This document shows, piece after piece, positions 26,047-36,143 of a stretch of 39,727 nt of DNA. The stretch lies in assembly GCA_943331295.2 (NCBI GenBank), contig CALQLA020000044.1, positions 1 through 39,727 on the forward strand, given 5' to 3'. The position numbers and the translations under genes are program-made. Origin of the DNA: Bordetella parapertussis. GTDB lineage: Bacteria; Pseudomonadota; Gammaproteobacteria; Burkholderiales; Casimicrobiaceae. Each line of letters begins with the position of its first letter. Within the stretch, counting starts at the first letter, position 1. Under the pieces are notes generated by a model that was given only the letters and a program-made list of their open reading frames with translations, made no database searches and was not told the DNA's origin.

Positions 26047-26074
26047 TCAGACCGGTTCCCCGCGCGGGAGTTCC
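26047..26074 (-). promoter_or_regulatory. Sigma-E (RpoE/AlgU)-type promoter of the candidate small RNA
   Basis: On the minus strand GGAACT (26074-26069) is followed by TCTGA (26051-26047). Between GAACTC and TCTGA lie exactly 16 bases, the spacing of the E. coli rpoH P3 promoter, and the -10 context is GGTCTGA as there. An A-rich stretch (GAAAAATT) lies just upstream. No matching sigma-70 elements overlap it. Confidence 0.6.
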
Positions 26075-26145
26075 GGGAATTTTTCAAGATTGCGCGGACG
26101 GCGCGGGAGCCGGGTGTCCCGTTCCGTCAAATCCGCCGATAATGA

Positions 26146-27264
<1,119 letters not shown>

Positions 27265-27271
27265 TCTGCGC

Positions 27272-27910
27272 TTACTTACCTGCCTCGTCCTGTAGCGCGA
27301 GGACGGCATCGACGGCAAGCCGCAGTTCGTCGTCGCGGCGCGGGCGGCTCCTGCGCTGCTGCGGCGACACGATCGACAGCAGGACGCCGGCCCGGGGCGT
27401 CGCGATGTAGAGCTGCGCGAGGCCCGCCTGCCGGTCGGCTTCGTCGCGCGGCGGCGACGCCGCGTAGGCGATGCCGTCGCCGACCAGCGCGATTTCGACT
27501 GCCTTCGGGTCGTCGGCGACGACCTCCAGCCGGACGTCGCTGTGCTCGGTCGCCCAGCCGGCGGCCACGCCGCCGACGAGCAGCGGCTCCCATGGCGCCA
27601 GCCGGCGCATCCAGAGGATGGCCTCGGCGCGCTGCCGGCGCAGGCTCGCCGCATGGGCGGCGCCGCCGAACAGCGCGTGGTGGTCGGCGAGCGCCTGCTC
27701 GATCTCGTCGTTCGACGGCATCGCGGTCGAATCCGGCAGCAGCAGCGCTCGCGCCGCCTTGCGCTTGGCGAGCGACCAGTCGGTGATGCCGTGTTCGGCG
27801 ATGAGGCGCGCCGCGCCCTGCGCGATGCAGGTCCGGTCGCGCAGGGCGCGGACTTCGTCGACCCGGCCGCGCCCGGAGTCGCGCCGGTCGTGAGCGCGGT
27901 CGCGGGCCAT
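27272..27910 (-). CDS. Conserved hypothetical, degenerate nucleotidyltransferase-like protein
   Basis: This 212-residue soluble protein has no signal peptide or membrane segment. The N-terminal third is helical and basic (AQGAARLIAEHGITDWSLAKRKAARALLLPDS). The centre reads LVGGVAAGWATEHSDVRLEVVADD, reminiscent of a minimal nucleotidyltransferase strand-GS-D-x-D pattern, but the metal-binding acidic pair is not convincing. Related betaproteobacterial proteins are, as I recall, sometimes mislabelled as MurC ligase; I see no ATP or ligase motif. The ATG at 27910 overlaps the mrcA stop as ATGA, so it is translationally coupled to PBP1a. It converges on hemB with 7 bases between the stops. Confidence 0.7.
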   Translation of the reverse strand: MARDRAHDRRDSGRGRVDEVRALRDRTCIAQGAARLIAEHGITDWSLAKRKAARALLLPDSTAMPSNDEIEQALADHHALFGGAAHAASLRRQRAEAILWMRRLAPWEPLLVGGVAAGWATEHSDVRLEVVADDPKAVEIALVGDGIAYAASPPRDEADRQAGLAQLYIATPRAGVLLSIVSPQQRRSRPRRDDELRLAVDAVLALQDEAGK

Positions 27911-30231
27911 CAGAACAGCTGGTCGCGGATGTCGCGCGCGGGCTGGGCCTGGCTGGCGGGCGCCAGTCCCTCGTCGCGACCGCGCGGCAGGAACTCGGCA
28001 TAGAAGTAGTCGGTCAGCGCGCTGTTCTCGTCGCGCAGGCCGGTCTCGGCGTTGATCCTGAGGGCGACGATGCCCTCGGGCATCGGCCGGACGGCCTCGG
28101 GGGTGCCCTTCAGCGCCTTCGCCATGTACGAGATCCAGATCGGCAGCGCCGCGACGCCACCGGTCTCGTTGGCGCCGAGCGTCTTCGGCTGGTCGTAGCC
28201 GATCCACGCGACGCCGACCATGTCCGCGTTGTAGCCGCAGAACCAGGCGTCGACGTTCTCGTTGGTCGTGCCCGTCTTGCCCGCGAGGTCCTTGCGGCCC
28301 AGCACCTGGGCCCGCGTGGCGGTGCCGTAGGCGACCACGTCCTTCAGCAGCGACGTCATGATCCAGGCGTTGCGCGGATCGATCGCGCGCTCGGCGCCGT
28401 CGCCGGCGACGATCGGCTTCGCCTCCGACACGACCTCGCCGCGCGCGTCGAGGACCCGGGCGATGAGGTACGGCGAGATCCGGTAGCCGCCGTTGGCGAA
28501 CACGCTGTAGGCCGCCACCATCTGCAGCGGCGTCGCCGAGCCCGCGCCGAGGCCGGTGGACAGGTAAGGCGGGTGCTGCTTGGGATCGAAGCCGAAGCGC
28601 GCGATGTAGTCCTGCGCATACTGGGCGCCGATCGCCTGCATCACGCGGACCGTGACGAGGTTCTTCGACTTGGCGAGCGCGGCGCGGATTCGCATCGGGC
28701 CGTCGAACTTGCCGTCGTAGTTCTTCGGCTCCCAGGCGTCGCTGCCGGTCTTCTCGGCCGACACGTAGAACGGCGCGTCGTTGACGATCGTCGCCGGGGT
28801 GAAGCCCTTTTCCAGCGCCGCCGAGTAGATGAACGGCTTGAAGCTCGAGCCCGGCTGCCGCTGGGCCTGGGTGACGTGGTTGAACTTGTTGCGGTCGAAG
28901 TCGAAGCCGCCCACGAGCGACAGGATCGCGCCGTCGCCGGGCTGCACCGAAATGAAGGCGGACTCGGCCTGCGGCACCTGAGCGATGCCCCAGCGGCCCT
29001 TGTCCTCGCGGGCCAGGCGGATGATGGCGCCGCGCCGGAGGCGCGTGGCCGCCGTCGCCTTGTCGCCCAGCGACCGCGCCGCGAACTTGAGGCCGTCGCC
29101 GCTGACCACGACCGTTTCGCCGTCGCCGGTGACCGCCTTCACCTCGGCGGCCGTGGCGTCGAGCACGACGGCGGGGACCAGGCTGTCGTATTCCGTCGTC
29201 TCCTGGAACACCCGTTCCAGCGCGGCGTCGAGCTCGGGGCCGTCGGCCGGCAGGCTCGCGAATCCCTCGGGGCCGCGGTAGCCGTGGCGCCGGTCGTACT
29301 CCAGCACCCCGCGCCGCACCGCGGCGTAGGCGGCGTCCTGGTCGGCCCGCCGGATCGTCGTGAACACGGTGAGGCCGCGGGTGTAGGTATCCTCTCCGTA
29401 GGTTTCGAAAATGACCTGCCGGACCATCTCGGCCACGAATTCGGCGCGCGTGGGAACGACCTCCCGCAGCCCCTGCCGGACCGCGAGCGGGGCGGTCTGC
29501 GCCTCCTTGAACTGGGCGTCATCGATGTACTTGAGGTCGTGCATCCGCCGGAGCACGTAGAGCTGCCGCGTCTTCGCGCGCTTCGGGTTCGTCACCGGAT
29601 TGAACGCCGACGGCGCCTTGGGCAGCCCGGCCAGCATCGCCGCCTCGGCGACCGAGACCTCCTTCAGCGGCTTGCCGAAGTAGATCTGCGCCGCTGCCGC
29701 GAAGCCGTAGGCGCGCTGGCCGAGGAAGATCTGGTTGACGTAGAGCTGGAGGATCTCGTCCTTCGACAGGTTGGCCTCGATCTTCCACGCCAGGAGGACC
29801 TCGCGCAGCTTCCGGGTGACGGTCTTCTCGCGGGTCAGGAAGAAGTTGCGGGCGACCTGCATCGTGATCGTCCCGGCACCCTGCTGGGTGCCGCTGGCGA
29901 GATTCGTCGCGGCCGCGCGCAGCACGCTCAAATAGTCAACACCGCCGTGTTGGTAGAAACGTTCGTCCTCGGCCGCCAAAATCGCCCGTTTCATGACATC
30001 CGGGACCTCGGCGATGGCCACCACGGCACGCCGTTCCTCGCCGAATTCGCCCAAGAGGTCTCCCTCGACGGACACGATCCGCAGCGGGATCTTCGGCTGG
30101 TAGTCGGTTAGCGTCGATAGCGACGGTAACGTCGGATAAAGAAGGGCCAGCACGAATGCGCCCAGCAGGGCGCCGACCACGCCCAAGCCAAGCAAAACGG
30201 ACCCTAGATACAGCAGCCAGCGCTTTAGCAT
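27910..30231 (-). CDS. mrcA: Penicillin-binding protein 1A (bifunctional transglycosylase/transpeptidase)
   Basis: This class A PBP polymerises and crosslinks peptidoglycan and is anchored in the inner membrane (helix about 8-31) with a periplasmic body. The 773 residues contain the GT51 motifs AAEDERFYQHGG (86-97, catalytic Glu88) and GAGTITMQVARN (118-129), then an OB-like insert and the transpeptidase motifs SSFK (462-465), SKN (522-524) and KTGTT (652-656). The gene is divergent from pilM, the usual ponA-pil arrangement of this group. A TATAAT lies 42 bases upstream. The stop overlaps the hypothetical gene downstream. Confidence 0.96.
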   Translation of the reverse strand: MLKRWLLYLGSVLLGLGVVGALLGAFVLALLYPTLPSLSTLTDYQPKIPLRIVSVEGDLLGEFGEERRAVVAIAEVPDVMKRAILAAEDERFYQHGGVDYLSVLRAAATNLASGTQQGAGTITMQVARNFFLTREKTVTRKLREVLLAWKIEANLSKDEILQLYVNQIFLGQRAYGFAAAAQIYFGKPLKEVSVAEAAMLAGLPKAPSAFNPVTNPKRAKTRQLYVLRRMHDLKYIDDAQFKEAQTAPLAVRQGLREVVPTRAEFVAEMVRQVIFETYGEDTYTRGLTVFTTIRRADQDAAYAAVRRGVLEYDRRHGYRGPEGFASLPADGPELDAALERVFQETTEYDSLVPAVVLDATAAEVKAVTGDGETVVVSGDGLKFAARSLGDKATAATRLRRGAIIRLAREDKGRWGIAQVPQAESAFISVQPGDGAILSLVGGFDFDRNKFNHVTQAQRQPGSSFKPFIYSAALEKGFTPATIVNDAPFYVSAEKTGSDAWEPKNYDGKFDGPMRIRAALAKSKNLVTVRVMQAIGAQYAQDYIARFGFDPKQHPPYLSTGLGAGSATPLQMVAAYSVFANGGYRISPYLIARVLDARGEVVSEAKPIVAGDGAERAIDPRNAWIMTSLLKDVVAYGTATRAQVLGRKDLAGKTGTTNENVDAWFCGYNADMVGVAWIGYDQPKTLGANETGGVAALPIWISYMAKALKGTPEAVRPMPEGIVALRINAETGLRDENSALTDYFYAEFLPRGRDEGLAPASQAQPARDIRDQLF

Positions 30232-30383
30232 GGGGGAATATAACTTGCCGGACCGGAACGGCCCGTACGGCGATTATATGCAGGCTTACAACACTTTAAT
30301 CCACCTGCGGGAAACAATTTGACAAGGTTCATACTTGCTGCCAACCTTTAATGTAAATTATCAGCATTGCTCGCAAGGTGGCC
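30232..30383. promoter_or_regulatory. Divergent mrcA/pilM promoter region
   Basis: For mrcA a perfect TATAAT is on the minus strand (30278-30273) with a poor -35 about 17 bases before it. For pilM a perfect TTGACA (30319-30324) is present on +, but no good -10 lies at 16-18 bases; TTTAAT (30347-30352) is too far. The region is notably AT-rich for this genome, and an activator may be involved. Confidence 0.45.
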
Positions 30384-31475
30384 ATGCTTTCCGAAAAAAT
30401 CAGTTCCGCACTCGGGGCCTTCCAGACCAAGTCCCCCGCGCTGATCGGCGTCGACATCAGTTCGACCTCGATCAAGCTGGTCGAGCTGTCGGAGACCGGG
30501 AAGGGCGCCTATCGGCTCGAGCGCTACACGATCGAGCCGCTGCCGCGGGATTCGGTCACGGACGGCAACATCGTCAACATCGAGCAGGTCAGCGAAGGCC
30601 TGAAGCGCGCCTGGAAGCGTTTCGGCAGCCGCAACCGGAACGTGGCACTGGCCCTTCCGGCGGCGATGGTCATCACGAAAAAGATCATCGTACCCGCATT
30701 CCAGAAAGAAGAGGACCTCGAACTCACCGTCGAAGCCGAGGCCAACCAGTACATTCCGTTCGCGCTCGACGAAGTCAACCTCGATTTCCAGACGATCGGC
30801 CCGTCGCCGAACAACGTCGACGAGGTCGAGGTGCTGATCGCCGCCTCGCGCAAGGAAAAGGTCGAGGACCGCGTCGCCGTGGCCGAGACCGCCGGCTTGA
30901 AGCCGCTGGTGATGGACGTCGAATCCTACGCCACGCTGGCCGCCTTCGATCTCATCGCCCCGACGCTCGTGGCCAACGGTCGCGACCAGAACATCGCGCT
31001 GGTCGACATCGGCGCGCATGCGACGCACCTCTATGTGCTGCGGAACAACCAGTTTCTCTTCTCCCGCGACCAGGCTTCGGGCGGCAACCAGCTCACGCAC
31101 GACATCCAGCGCGCGTTCAACCTGTCGCCCGAGGAAGCCGAGGCGGCGAAGCTCAACCAGGGGCTGCCCGAGAACTACGACAGCGATGTCCTGCAGCCGT
31201 TCATGGAGACGCTGGCGCTCGAGGTGACCCGGGCGCTCCAGTTCTTCTTCACGTCGACCTCCTACAGCCAGGTCGACCAGATCATCCTCGCGGGCGGCTG
31301 CTCGCTGCTGCCCGGCCTCGACGAGCTCATCGCGAAGCGGGCCGGCGTCGCGACGGTGATCGCGAACCCGTTCGCGAACATGACCACCTCGGACCAGGTG
31401 CGGCAACGGCAGCTGTCCTCGGATGCGCCCCTGCTGCTGGTGGCCTGTGGCCTGGCGCTGCGGAGTTTTGAATGA
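30384..31475 (+). CDS. pilM: Type IV pilus assembly ATPase-like protein PilM
   Basis: PilM is an FtsA/actin-like cytoplasmic protein that binds the N-terminus of PilN and forms the inner-membrane alignment complex of type IV pili. The 363 residues contain IGVDISSTSIKLVEL near the N-terminus (phosphate 1 region), EAEANQYIPFALDEVNLDFQ, DIGAHATHLYVL (phosphate 2) and ILAGGCSLLPGL (adenosine motif). The ATG at 30384 has AAGGTGG 5 bases upstream; an in-frame GTG at 30378 lacks a ribosome site. The stop overlaps pilN as ATGA. It heads a five-gene operon pilMNOPQ. Confidence 0.96.
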   Translation: MLSEKISSALGAFQTKSPALIGVDISSTSIKLVELSETGKGAYRLERYTIEPLPRDSVTDGNIVNIEQVSEGLKRAWKRFGSRNRNVALALPAAMVITKKIIVPAFQKEEDLELTVEAEANQYIPFALDEVNLDFQTIGPSPNNVDEVEVLIAASRKEKVEDRVAVAETAGLKPLVMDVESYATLAAFDLIAPTLVANGRDQNIALVDIGAHATHLYVLRNNQFLFSRDQASGGNQLTHDIQRAFNLSPEEAEAAKLNQGLPENYDSDVLQPFMETLALEVTRALQFFFTSTSYSQVDQIILAGGCSLLPGLDELIAKRAGVATVIANPFANMTTSDQVRQRQLSSDAPLLLVACGLALRSFE

Positions 31476-32134
31476 TCCGCCTCAACCTGCTGCCGCACCG
31501 CGAGCAGAAGCGGGCCGCGCGCAAGCGGCAGTTCATCTCGCTGTCGATCAGCCTCTCGGTGCTGGCGCTGGCGGTGGTGGCGCTGGGCCACGTCGTGATG
31601 GTGAGCCGGATCGACAACCAGAACAGCCGCAACCAGCTCCTCAAGACCGAGATCGCCAAGCTCGACGAGCAGATCAAGGAGATCGACCGCCTGCGCGAGC
31701 AGACCCAGGCGCTGCTGGCGCGCAAGCAGATCGTCGAGACGCTGCAGACCAACCGTACCGAGGCGGTGCACCTGCTGGACCAGGTCGTCCGCCAGCTTCC
31801 GGACGGCATCTATCTCCGTTCGGTCCGCCAGACCGACACCCGCGTCACGCTGGTCGGCTACGCGCAATCGAACGCCCGGGTGTCCACGCTGATGCGCAAC
31901 ATCGAGAGCTCGCCGTGGCTCGAGCGCCCGGCGCTGGTCGAGATCAAGGCCGTCACGCTGCCCGGGGCGGCGGGCCAGCGCGTCAACGAATTCACGCTGA
32001 ACATGCAGGTCAAGCGGGCCGCCCCGCCCGAGCCGCCGCCGCCGCCGGGCAAGGCTGCCCCGCCCCCTGCGCCGCCCGCGCCGCCGGCGAAGAAAGCTGA
32101 GCTCGCGCCCGCCGCCCATGGAGCCCTGGCATGA
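31472..32134 (+). CDS. pilN: Type IV pilus assembly protein PilN
   Basis: PilN is a bitopic inner-membrane protein pairing with PilO. It has the conserved cytoplasmic INLLPYR-type motif, here IRLNLLPHRE (2-11), which binds PilM, then a membrane helix (about 21-43), a coiled coil (about 45-85) and a ferredoxin-like domain. At 220 residues it is a little longer than usual because of a Pro/Ala-rich tail (about 183-207). The ATG overlaps the pilM stop and the stop overlaps pilO. Confidence 0.95.
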   Translation: MIRLNLLPHREQKRAARKRQFISLSISLSVLALAVVALGHVVMVSRIDNQNSRNQLLKTEIAKLDEQIKEIDRLREQTQALLARKQIVETLQTNRTEAVHLLDQVVRQLPDGIYLRSVRQTDTRVTLVGYAQSNARVSTLMRNIESSPWLERPALVEIKAVTLPGAAGQRVNEFTLNMQVKRAAPPEPPPPPGKAAPPPAPPAPPAKKAELAPAAHGALA

Positions 32135-32754
32135 ACCTGGACGACCTTCGCCGCCTCAACCTGCGCGACGTCGGCAACTGGCCGATGCTGCCCAAAGCCG
32201 GCGCGCTGGCGCTCCTCTTCATCGCGATCCTGGCCGCCGGCGCGTTCGTCGACTGGAAGGACCAGTACGAGACGTTCAACCAGGCGCAGGACGCCGAGAT
32301 CAAGCTCCGGGCGCAGTACACCGAGAAGAAGGGGAAGGCGATCAACTACGAGCTGTACCGCCAGCAGCTGTTCGAGATCGAGCAGTCGTTCGGCGCGCTG
32401 CTGAAGCAGTTGCCCAACCGCGCCGAGATGGACGCCCTGCTGACCGACATCAACCAGGCGGGGCTGGGCCGCGGCCTCCAGTTCGAGCTGTTCAAGCCTG
32501 CGTCGCAGGAGCGGATGGCCGATTTCTACGCGGAGCTTCCGATCAACATCCGCATCACCGGCAACTACCACGACATGGGTGCCTTCGCGAGCGACATCGC
32601 GCAGCTTCCGCGCATCGTCACGCTGAACGACGTCTCGATCAACAACGACAAGGGCGTCCTCAGCATGGAGGCGGTCGCCAAGACCTACCGCTACCTGGAC
32701 GAGGACGAAGTCGCGAGGCAGCGCAAGGTCGCGAAGGAAGGCGCAAAGAAATGA
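32131..32754 (+). CDS. pilO: Type IV pilus assembly protein PilO
   Basis: PilO is the partner of PilN in the inner-membrane platform. The 207 residues show a short N-terminal cytoplasmic segment (NLDDLRRLNLRDVGNWP), one membrane helix (about 26-44), a coiled coil and a periplasmic domain with the family ITGNYHDMGAFASDIAQLPRI-like segment. ATGA overlaps exist at both ends. Confidence 0.95.
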   Translation: MNLDDLRRLNLRDVGNWPMLPKAGALALLFIAILAAGAFVDWKDQYETFNQAQDAEIKLRAQYTEKKGKAINYELYRQQLFEIEQSFGALLKQLPNRAEMDALLTDINQAGLGRGLQFELFKPASQERMADFYAELPINIRITGNYHDMGAFASDIAQLPRIVTLNDVSINNDKGVLSMEAVAKTYRYLDEDEVARQRKVAKEGAKK

Positions 32755-33287
32755 GGCTCTGGCTCGCGCTTGCCGTCGCCGCCTCCCTGCTGCTTGCGGG
32801 CTGCAGCGGCGAGACGCATCAGGACCTCCGGGCTTGGATGGCCGAGCAGGGCAAGAACGTCAAGGGCAAGCTCGATCCGCTGCCGCAGATGAAGCCGTAC
32901 GAGCCGTTCGCGTACAACGCGTTCGACCTGTCCGACCCGTTCAAGCCGCGCAAGATCGAGCCCAACCGCGGCAACAGCAAGCTGGCACCCGACATGTCGC
33001 GGCGCAAGGAGCCCCTGGAGGCCTTCCCGCTCGAATCGCTGAACATGGTCGGCTCGCTGGAGCAGAAGAAGGTGATGTACGCGCTGGTGCGGACGCCCGA
33101 GAAGGACGTCTATCAGGTTCGCGTCGGCAATTATCTCGGGCAGGACTACGGCGTGGTCACCGCGATCACGGACAGCGAGATCCGCCTCAAGGAACTGGTG
33201 CAGGACAGCGCCGGCGACTGGACCGAAAGATCCAGCACGCTGCAGCTGATCCAGGCCGACCCGAAGACACAGGAGCGAAGAAAATGA
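32751..33287 (+). CDS. pilP: Type IV pilus assembly lipoprotein PilP
   Basis: PilP is an inner-membrane-anchored lipoprotein linking PilNO to the secretin PilQ. The 178 residues begin with a signal peptide ending in the lipobox LLAGC (Cys18). Next is an extended linker that binds PilNO and a beta domain beginning near PLESLNMVGSL, which contacts the PilQ N0 region, with YQVRVGNYLGQDYG and ITDSEIRLKE typical of the family. The ATG overlaps pilO and the stop overlaps pilQ. Confidence 0.95.
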   Translation: MRLWLALAVAASLLLAGCSGETHQDLRAWMAEQGKNVKGKLDPLPQMKPYEPFAYNAFDLSDPFKPRKIEPNRGNSKLAPDMSRRKEPLEAFPLESLNMVGSLEQKKVMYALVRTPEKDVYQVRVGNYLGQDYGVVTAITDSEIRLKELVQDSAGDWTERSSTLQLIQADPKTQERRK

Positions 33288-35548
33288 GCGCGTTCGTTTG
33301 CAGGGGAAGCGTCGCGGTCGGGGCGCGCGCGACGGGAGCGCGTGCCTGGCTGCTTGCGCTGGTGGCGCTGATGTTCGCCGCGGGCGCCGGCGCACAGACG
33401 GTGAACAGCATCGACGCCGTCAGCGTGTCGAAGGGCAGTTCCGGCCGCACGGTCGTCCGCTTCACGCTGAAGCAGGCCCCCGCCAACCCGCCGGCCGGCT
33501 TCGCGATCGCCAACCCGGCGCGCGTCGCGCTCGACTTCCTCGACACCGGCAACGGGACCGGCAGGCCCGTGCAGGAGGTCTCCGACGCCACGCTGCGCAG
33601 CGTCAACTTCGTCGAAGTGGGCAACCGCACGCGGGTCGTGCTGAACCTCAACAAGCCGCAGACCTTCGAGACCCAGGTCGAGGGCAACAGCATCGTCGTC
33701 ACCCTGTTCGACCAGAGCGAGTCGCAGGACGCCAAGACCCAGATCGTGCAGCGCTTCGCCGAGGTCAAGCCCGGCGATGCGAAGCACACGCTGCGCGACG
33801 TCGACTTCCGCCGCGGCAGCGCCGGCGAAGGCCGGATCATCGTCGACATGTCCGACAACTCCACCGGCATCGACATCCGCCAGCAGGGCAAGGTCCTGAT
33901 CGTCGACTTCATCAACGCGACGGTGCCGCGCAACCTCGAGCGCCGCCTCGACGTGCAGGACTTCGGCACGCCGGTGGTCGCGGTCGACACGCTCACCCAG
34001 GGCAGCAACACGCGGATGATCATCGAGCCCAGGGGGCTGTGGGAGCACTCCGCGTACCAGGCGGACAAGCGGTTCATCGTCGAGGTCAAGGCGATCCAGG
34101 AGGACCCCAACAAGCTCACGCAGGGCTCCCGCCAGGGCTACAAGGGCGAGAAGCTGTCGCTCAACTTCCAGAATGTCGAGGTGCGGGCGGTGCTGCAGGT
34201 GATCGCCGACTTCACCGGGCTCAACATCATCACCAGCGACTCGGTGACCGGGAACCTGACGCTGCGCCTCAAGGAGATTCCCTGGGACCAGGCGCTCGAC
34301 ATCATCATGCAGACGAAGGGCCTCGACATGCGCAAGAACGGCAACATCGTTCTCATCGCGCCGCGCGAGGAACTGGCCCTGCAGGAAAAGCAGCAGCTGG
34401 AGAGCAAGATCCAGATCAGCGCGCTCGAGCCGCTCGTGCTCGAGTCCTTCCAGTTGAACTACATGAAGGCCGTCGACTTCGAGCGGATCCTCACCACCAA
34501 CCGGCAGCAGCGGTTCGGCGCGGGCGCCGGGCAGACCGCCACCACGGGCGGCGGCGGCTCGATCCTCTCCGACCGGGGCGTCGCGTTCGTCGATCCGCGC
34601 ACCAACATCCTGTTCGTGCAGGACACCGCTTCGCGGCTCGAGGAAGTGCGGCGGATCATCCGCCAGCTCGACACCGCGATCCGGCAGGTGCAGATCGAGG
34701 CGCGGATCGTGATCGCCAAGGATTCGTTCAGCCGCCAGCTCGGCGTGCGCTTCGGCGTGCAGACCGCGGCGAGCTTCAACAAGCGCTACACGATCGGGCA
34801 GGGCGGCAGCCTGACGACGCAGCCGGTCGTGTCCTGCTCGGGCAACACCTGCACGCGCGAAACGCGCACGCAGACGCCCTACGAGCTCGCATCCGGCCTG
34901 GCGAGCCCCGGCTACTCGGACCAGCCTCAGCTCAACGTCAACCTGCCGGCGGCGTCGATCGGCGGGCTCTCGCCGGCGGGCCTCGCGCTGACGCTGATCA
35001 ACCTCGGCAGCGGCAACCTGATCAACCTCGAGCTGCAGGCGCTGGAGGCCGACAGCCGCGGCAAGGTCGTGTCGAGCCCGCGCGTGGTGACCGGCGACAA
35101 CCAGAAGGCCGCGATCGAGCAGGGCCAGGAAATCCCGTACACGACGGGCCAGGGCAACAACAACGCCGCGACGACCGCGTTCAAGAAGGCGACGCTGAAG
35201 CTCGAGGTGGTGCCTCAGATCACGCCCGACAACAAGATCATCATGACGGTCGAGATCCACAAGGACTCCGTCGGCCAGTTCGTGCCGCAGGCCGGCGGCG
35301 GCGCGGTTCCGTCGATCGACACCAAGAACGTGATCACGCAGATCTCGGTCAGCAACGGCGACACCGCGGTGATCGGCGGCATCTTCGAGGAAGTCATCAA
35401 CAACGACATCACCAAGGTGCCGGTGCTGGGCGACATCCCGTGGCTCGGCAACCTGTTCAAGACCACCGGCCGCAGCACCGAGAAGACCGAGCTCCTCATC
35501 TTCCTGACGCCGCGCATCGTCAAGGAAACGGTCAACGCGGTCCGCTAG
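33284..35548 (+). CDS. pilQ: Type IV pilus secretin PilQ
   Basis: PilQ forms the outer-membrane pore for the pilus. The 754 residues include a signal peptide (cleavage near AGAGA-QTV, about 37), two AMIN domains (about 40-140 and 160-260) that bind peptidoglycan, an N0 domain beginning at KLSLNFQNVEVRAVLQVIADFTG, an N1 domain and the C-terminal secretin (SSPRVVTGDNQKAAIEQGQEIPY, then VPVLGDIPWLGNLFK). A Gly-rich loop (GAGAGQTATTGGGG) lies in the N1 domain. Two cysteines (SCSGNTC) occur in a secretin insertion. The ATG overlaps the pilP stop. Confidence 0.96.
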   Translation: MSAFVCRGSVAVGARATGARAWLLALVALMFAAGAGAQTVNSIDAVSVSKGSSGRTVVRFTLKQAPANPPAGFAIANPARVALDFLDTGNGTGRPVQEVSDATLRSVNFVEVGNRTRVVLNLNKPQTFETQVEGNSIVVTLFDQSESQDAKTQIVQRFAEVKPGDAKHTLRDVDFRRGSAGEGRIIVDMSDNSTGIDIRQQGKVLIVDFINATVPRNLERRLDVQDFGTPVVAVDTLTQGSNTRMIIEPRGLWEHSAYQADKRFIVEVKAIQEDPNKLTQGSRQGYKGEKLSLNFQNVEVRAVLQVIADFTGLNIITSDSVTGNLTLRLKEIPWDQALDIIMQTKGLDMRKNGNIVLIAPREELALQEKQQLESKIQISALEPLVLESFQLNYMKAVDFERILTTNRQQRFGAGAGQTATTGGGGSILSDRGVAFVDPRTNILFVQDTASRLEEVRRIIRQLDTAIRQVQIEARIVIAKDSFSRQLGVRFGVQTAASFNKRYTIGQGGSLTTQPVVSCSGNTCTRETRTQTPYELASGLASPGYSDQPQLNVNLPAASIGGLSPAGLALTLINLGSGNLINLELQALEADSRGKVVSSPRVVTGDNQKAAIEQGQEIPYTTGQGNNNAATTAFKKATLKLEVVPQITPDNKIIMTVEIHKDSVGQFVPQAGGGAVPSIDTKNVITQISVSNGDTAVIGGIFEEVINNDITKVPVLGDIPWLGNLFKTTGRSTEKTELLIFLTPRIVKETVNAVR

Positions 35549-35599
35549 CCGCGGCGTCCGCGACTCGTCCGTCGCAGGCAATTCCACTACAATGCCCCG

Positions 35600-36130
35600 G
35601 TGCATTTGCATCGGGGCAATCTTATCCTCGTAGGGCTTCCGGGCGCCGGCAAGACGACGCTCGGGCGCCAGCTCGCCCGCCGCCTCAACAAGCAGTTCGT
35701 CGATGCCGACCGCGAGCTCGAAAGCACCCTCGGCGTGTCCATCCCCACCATCTTCGAGATCGAGGGCGAGGCGAGCTTTCGCGACCGCGAGGAAGCCACG
35801 CTCGCCGCGATCCTCGAGCGCACCGGCGTCGTGCTGGCCACCGGCGGCGGCGTGGTCATCCGCGCCGCGAACCGCGAGCGGCTGAAGGACGGCGGCACCG
35901 TCGTCTACCTGCACGCGCAGCCGGCGCTCGTCCACCAGCGCGTACACATGAGCCGCAATCGCCCGCTGCTCAACACGACCGACAAGCTCGCCCGCCTGGA
36001 GCAGCTCTACCGCGAGCGCGACGCCCTGTACCGGGAAGTGGCCGACCACGTGCTCGAGCCCGACCGCGGCGAGATCGCCCGCTTCGCCGAGGGCCTGCAG
36101 GCGGCCAGCCGGGACGGGCTGCGGGCATGA
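35600..36130 (+). CDS. aroK: Shikimate kinase
   Basis: AroK phosphorylates shikimate in aromatic amino acid synthesis. The 176 residues contain Walker A GLPGAGKT (12-19), the shikimate-binding Asp37 (VDADRELE), Arg61 (FRDRE) and GGG (82-84), and a lid Arg in MSRNRPLL. The start is GTG at 35600, since the conserved fold begins at NLILVG. A TACAAT at 35588-35593 ends 6 bases before this GTG, so a transcript from it might begin at the start codon. No Shine-Dalgarno is visible. aroB follows after 13 bases; pilQ-aroK-aroB is a conserved order. Confidence 0.94.
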   Translation: MHLHRGNLILVGLPGAGKTTLGRQLARRLNKQFVDADRELESTLGVSIPTIFEIEGEASFRDREEATLAAILERTGVVLATGGGVVIRAANRERLKDGGTVVYLHAQPALVHQRVHMSRNRPLLNTTDKLARLEQLYRERDALYREVADHVLEPDRGEIARFAEGLQAASRDGLRA

Positions 36131-36143
36131 CTGGAGACCCACG

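Noticed and set aside
30319..30340. Possible sigma-54 promoter upstream of pilM (GG then GC)
   Set aside because: The GG and GC are 9 bases apart, not the required 10, and the flanking consensus is poor.
33284..35548. PilQ Gly-rich loop and SCSGNTC insertion as evidence of a novel secretin
   Set aside because: Variable loops of this kind occur within ordinary PilQ proteins, and the operon context is fully canonical.
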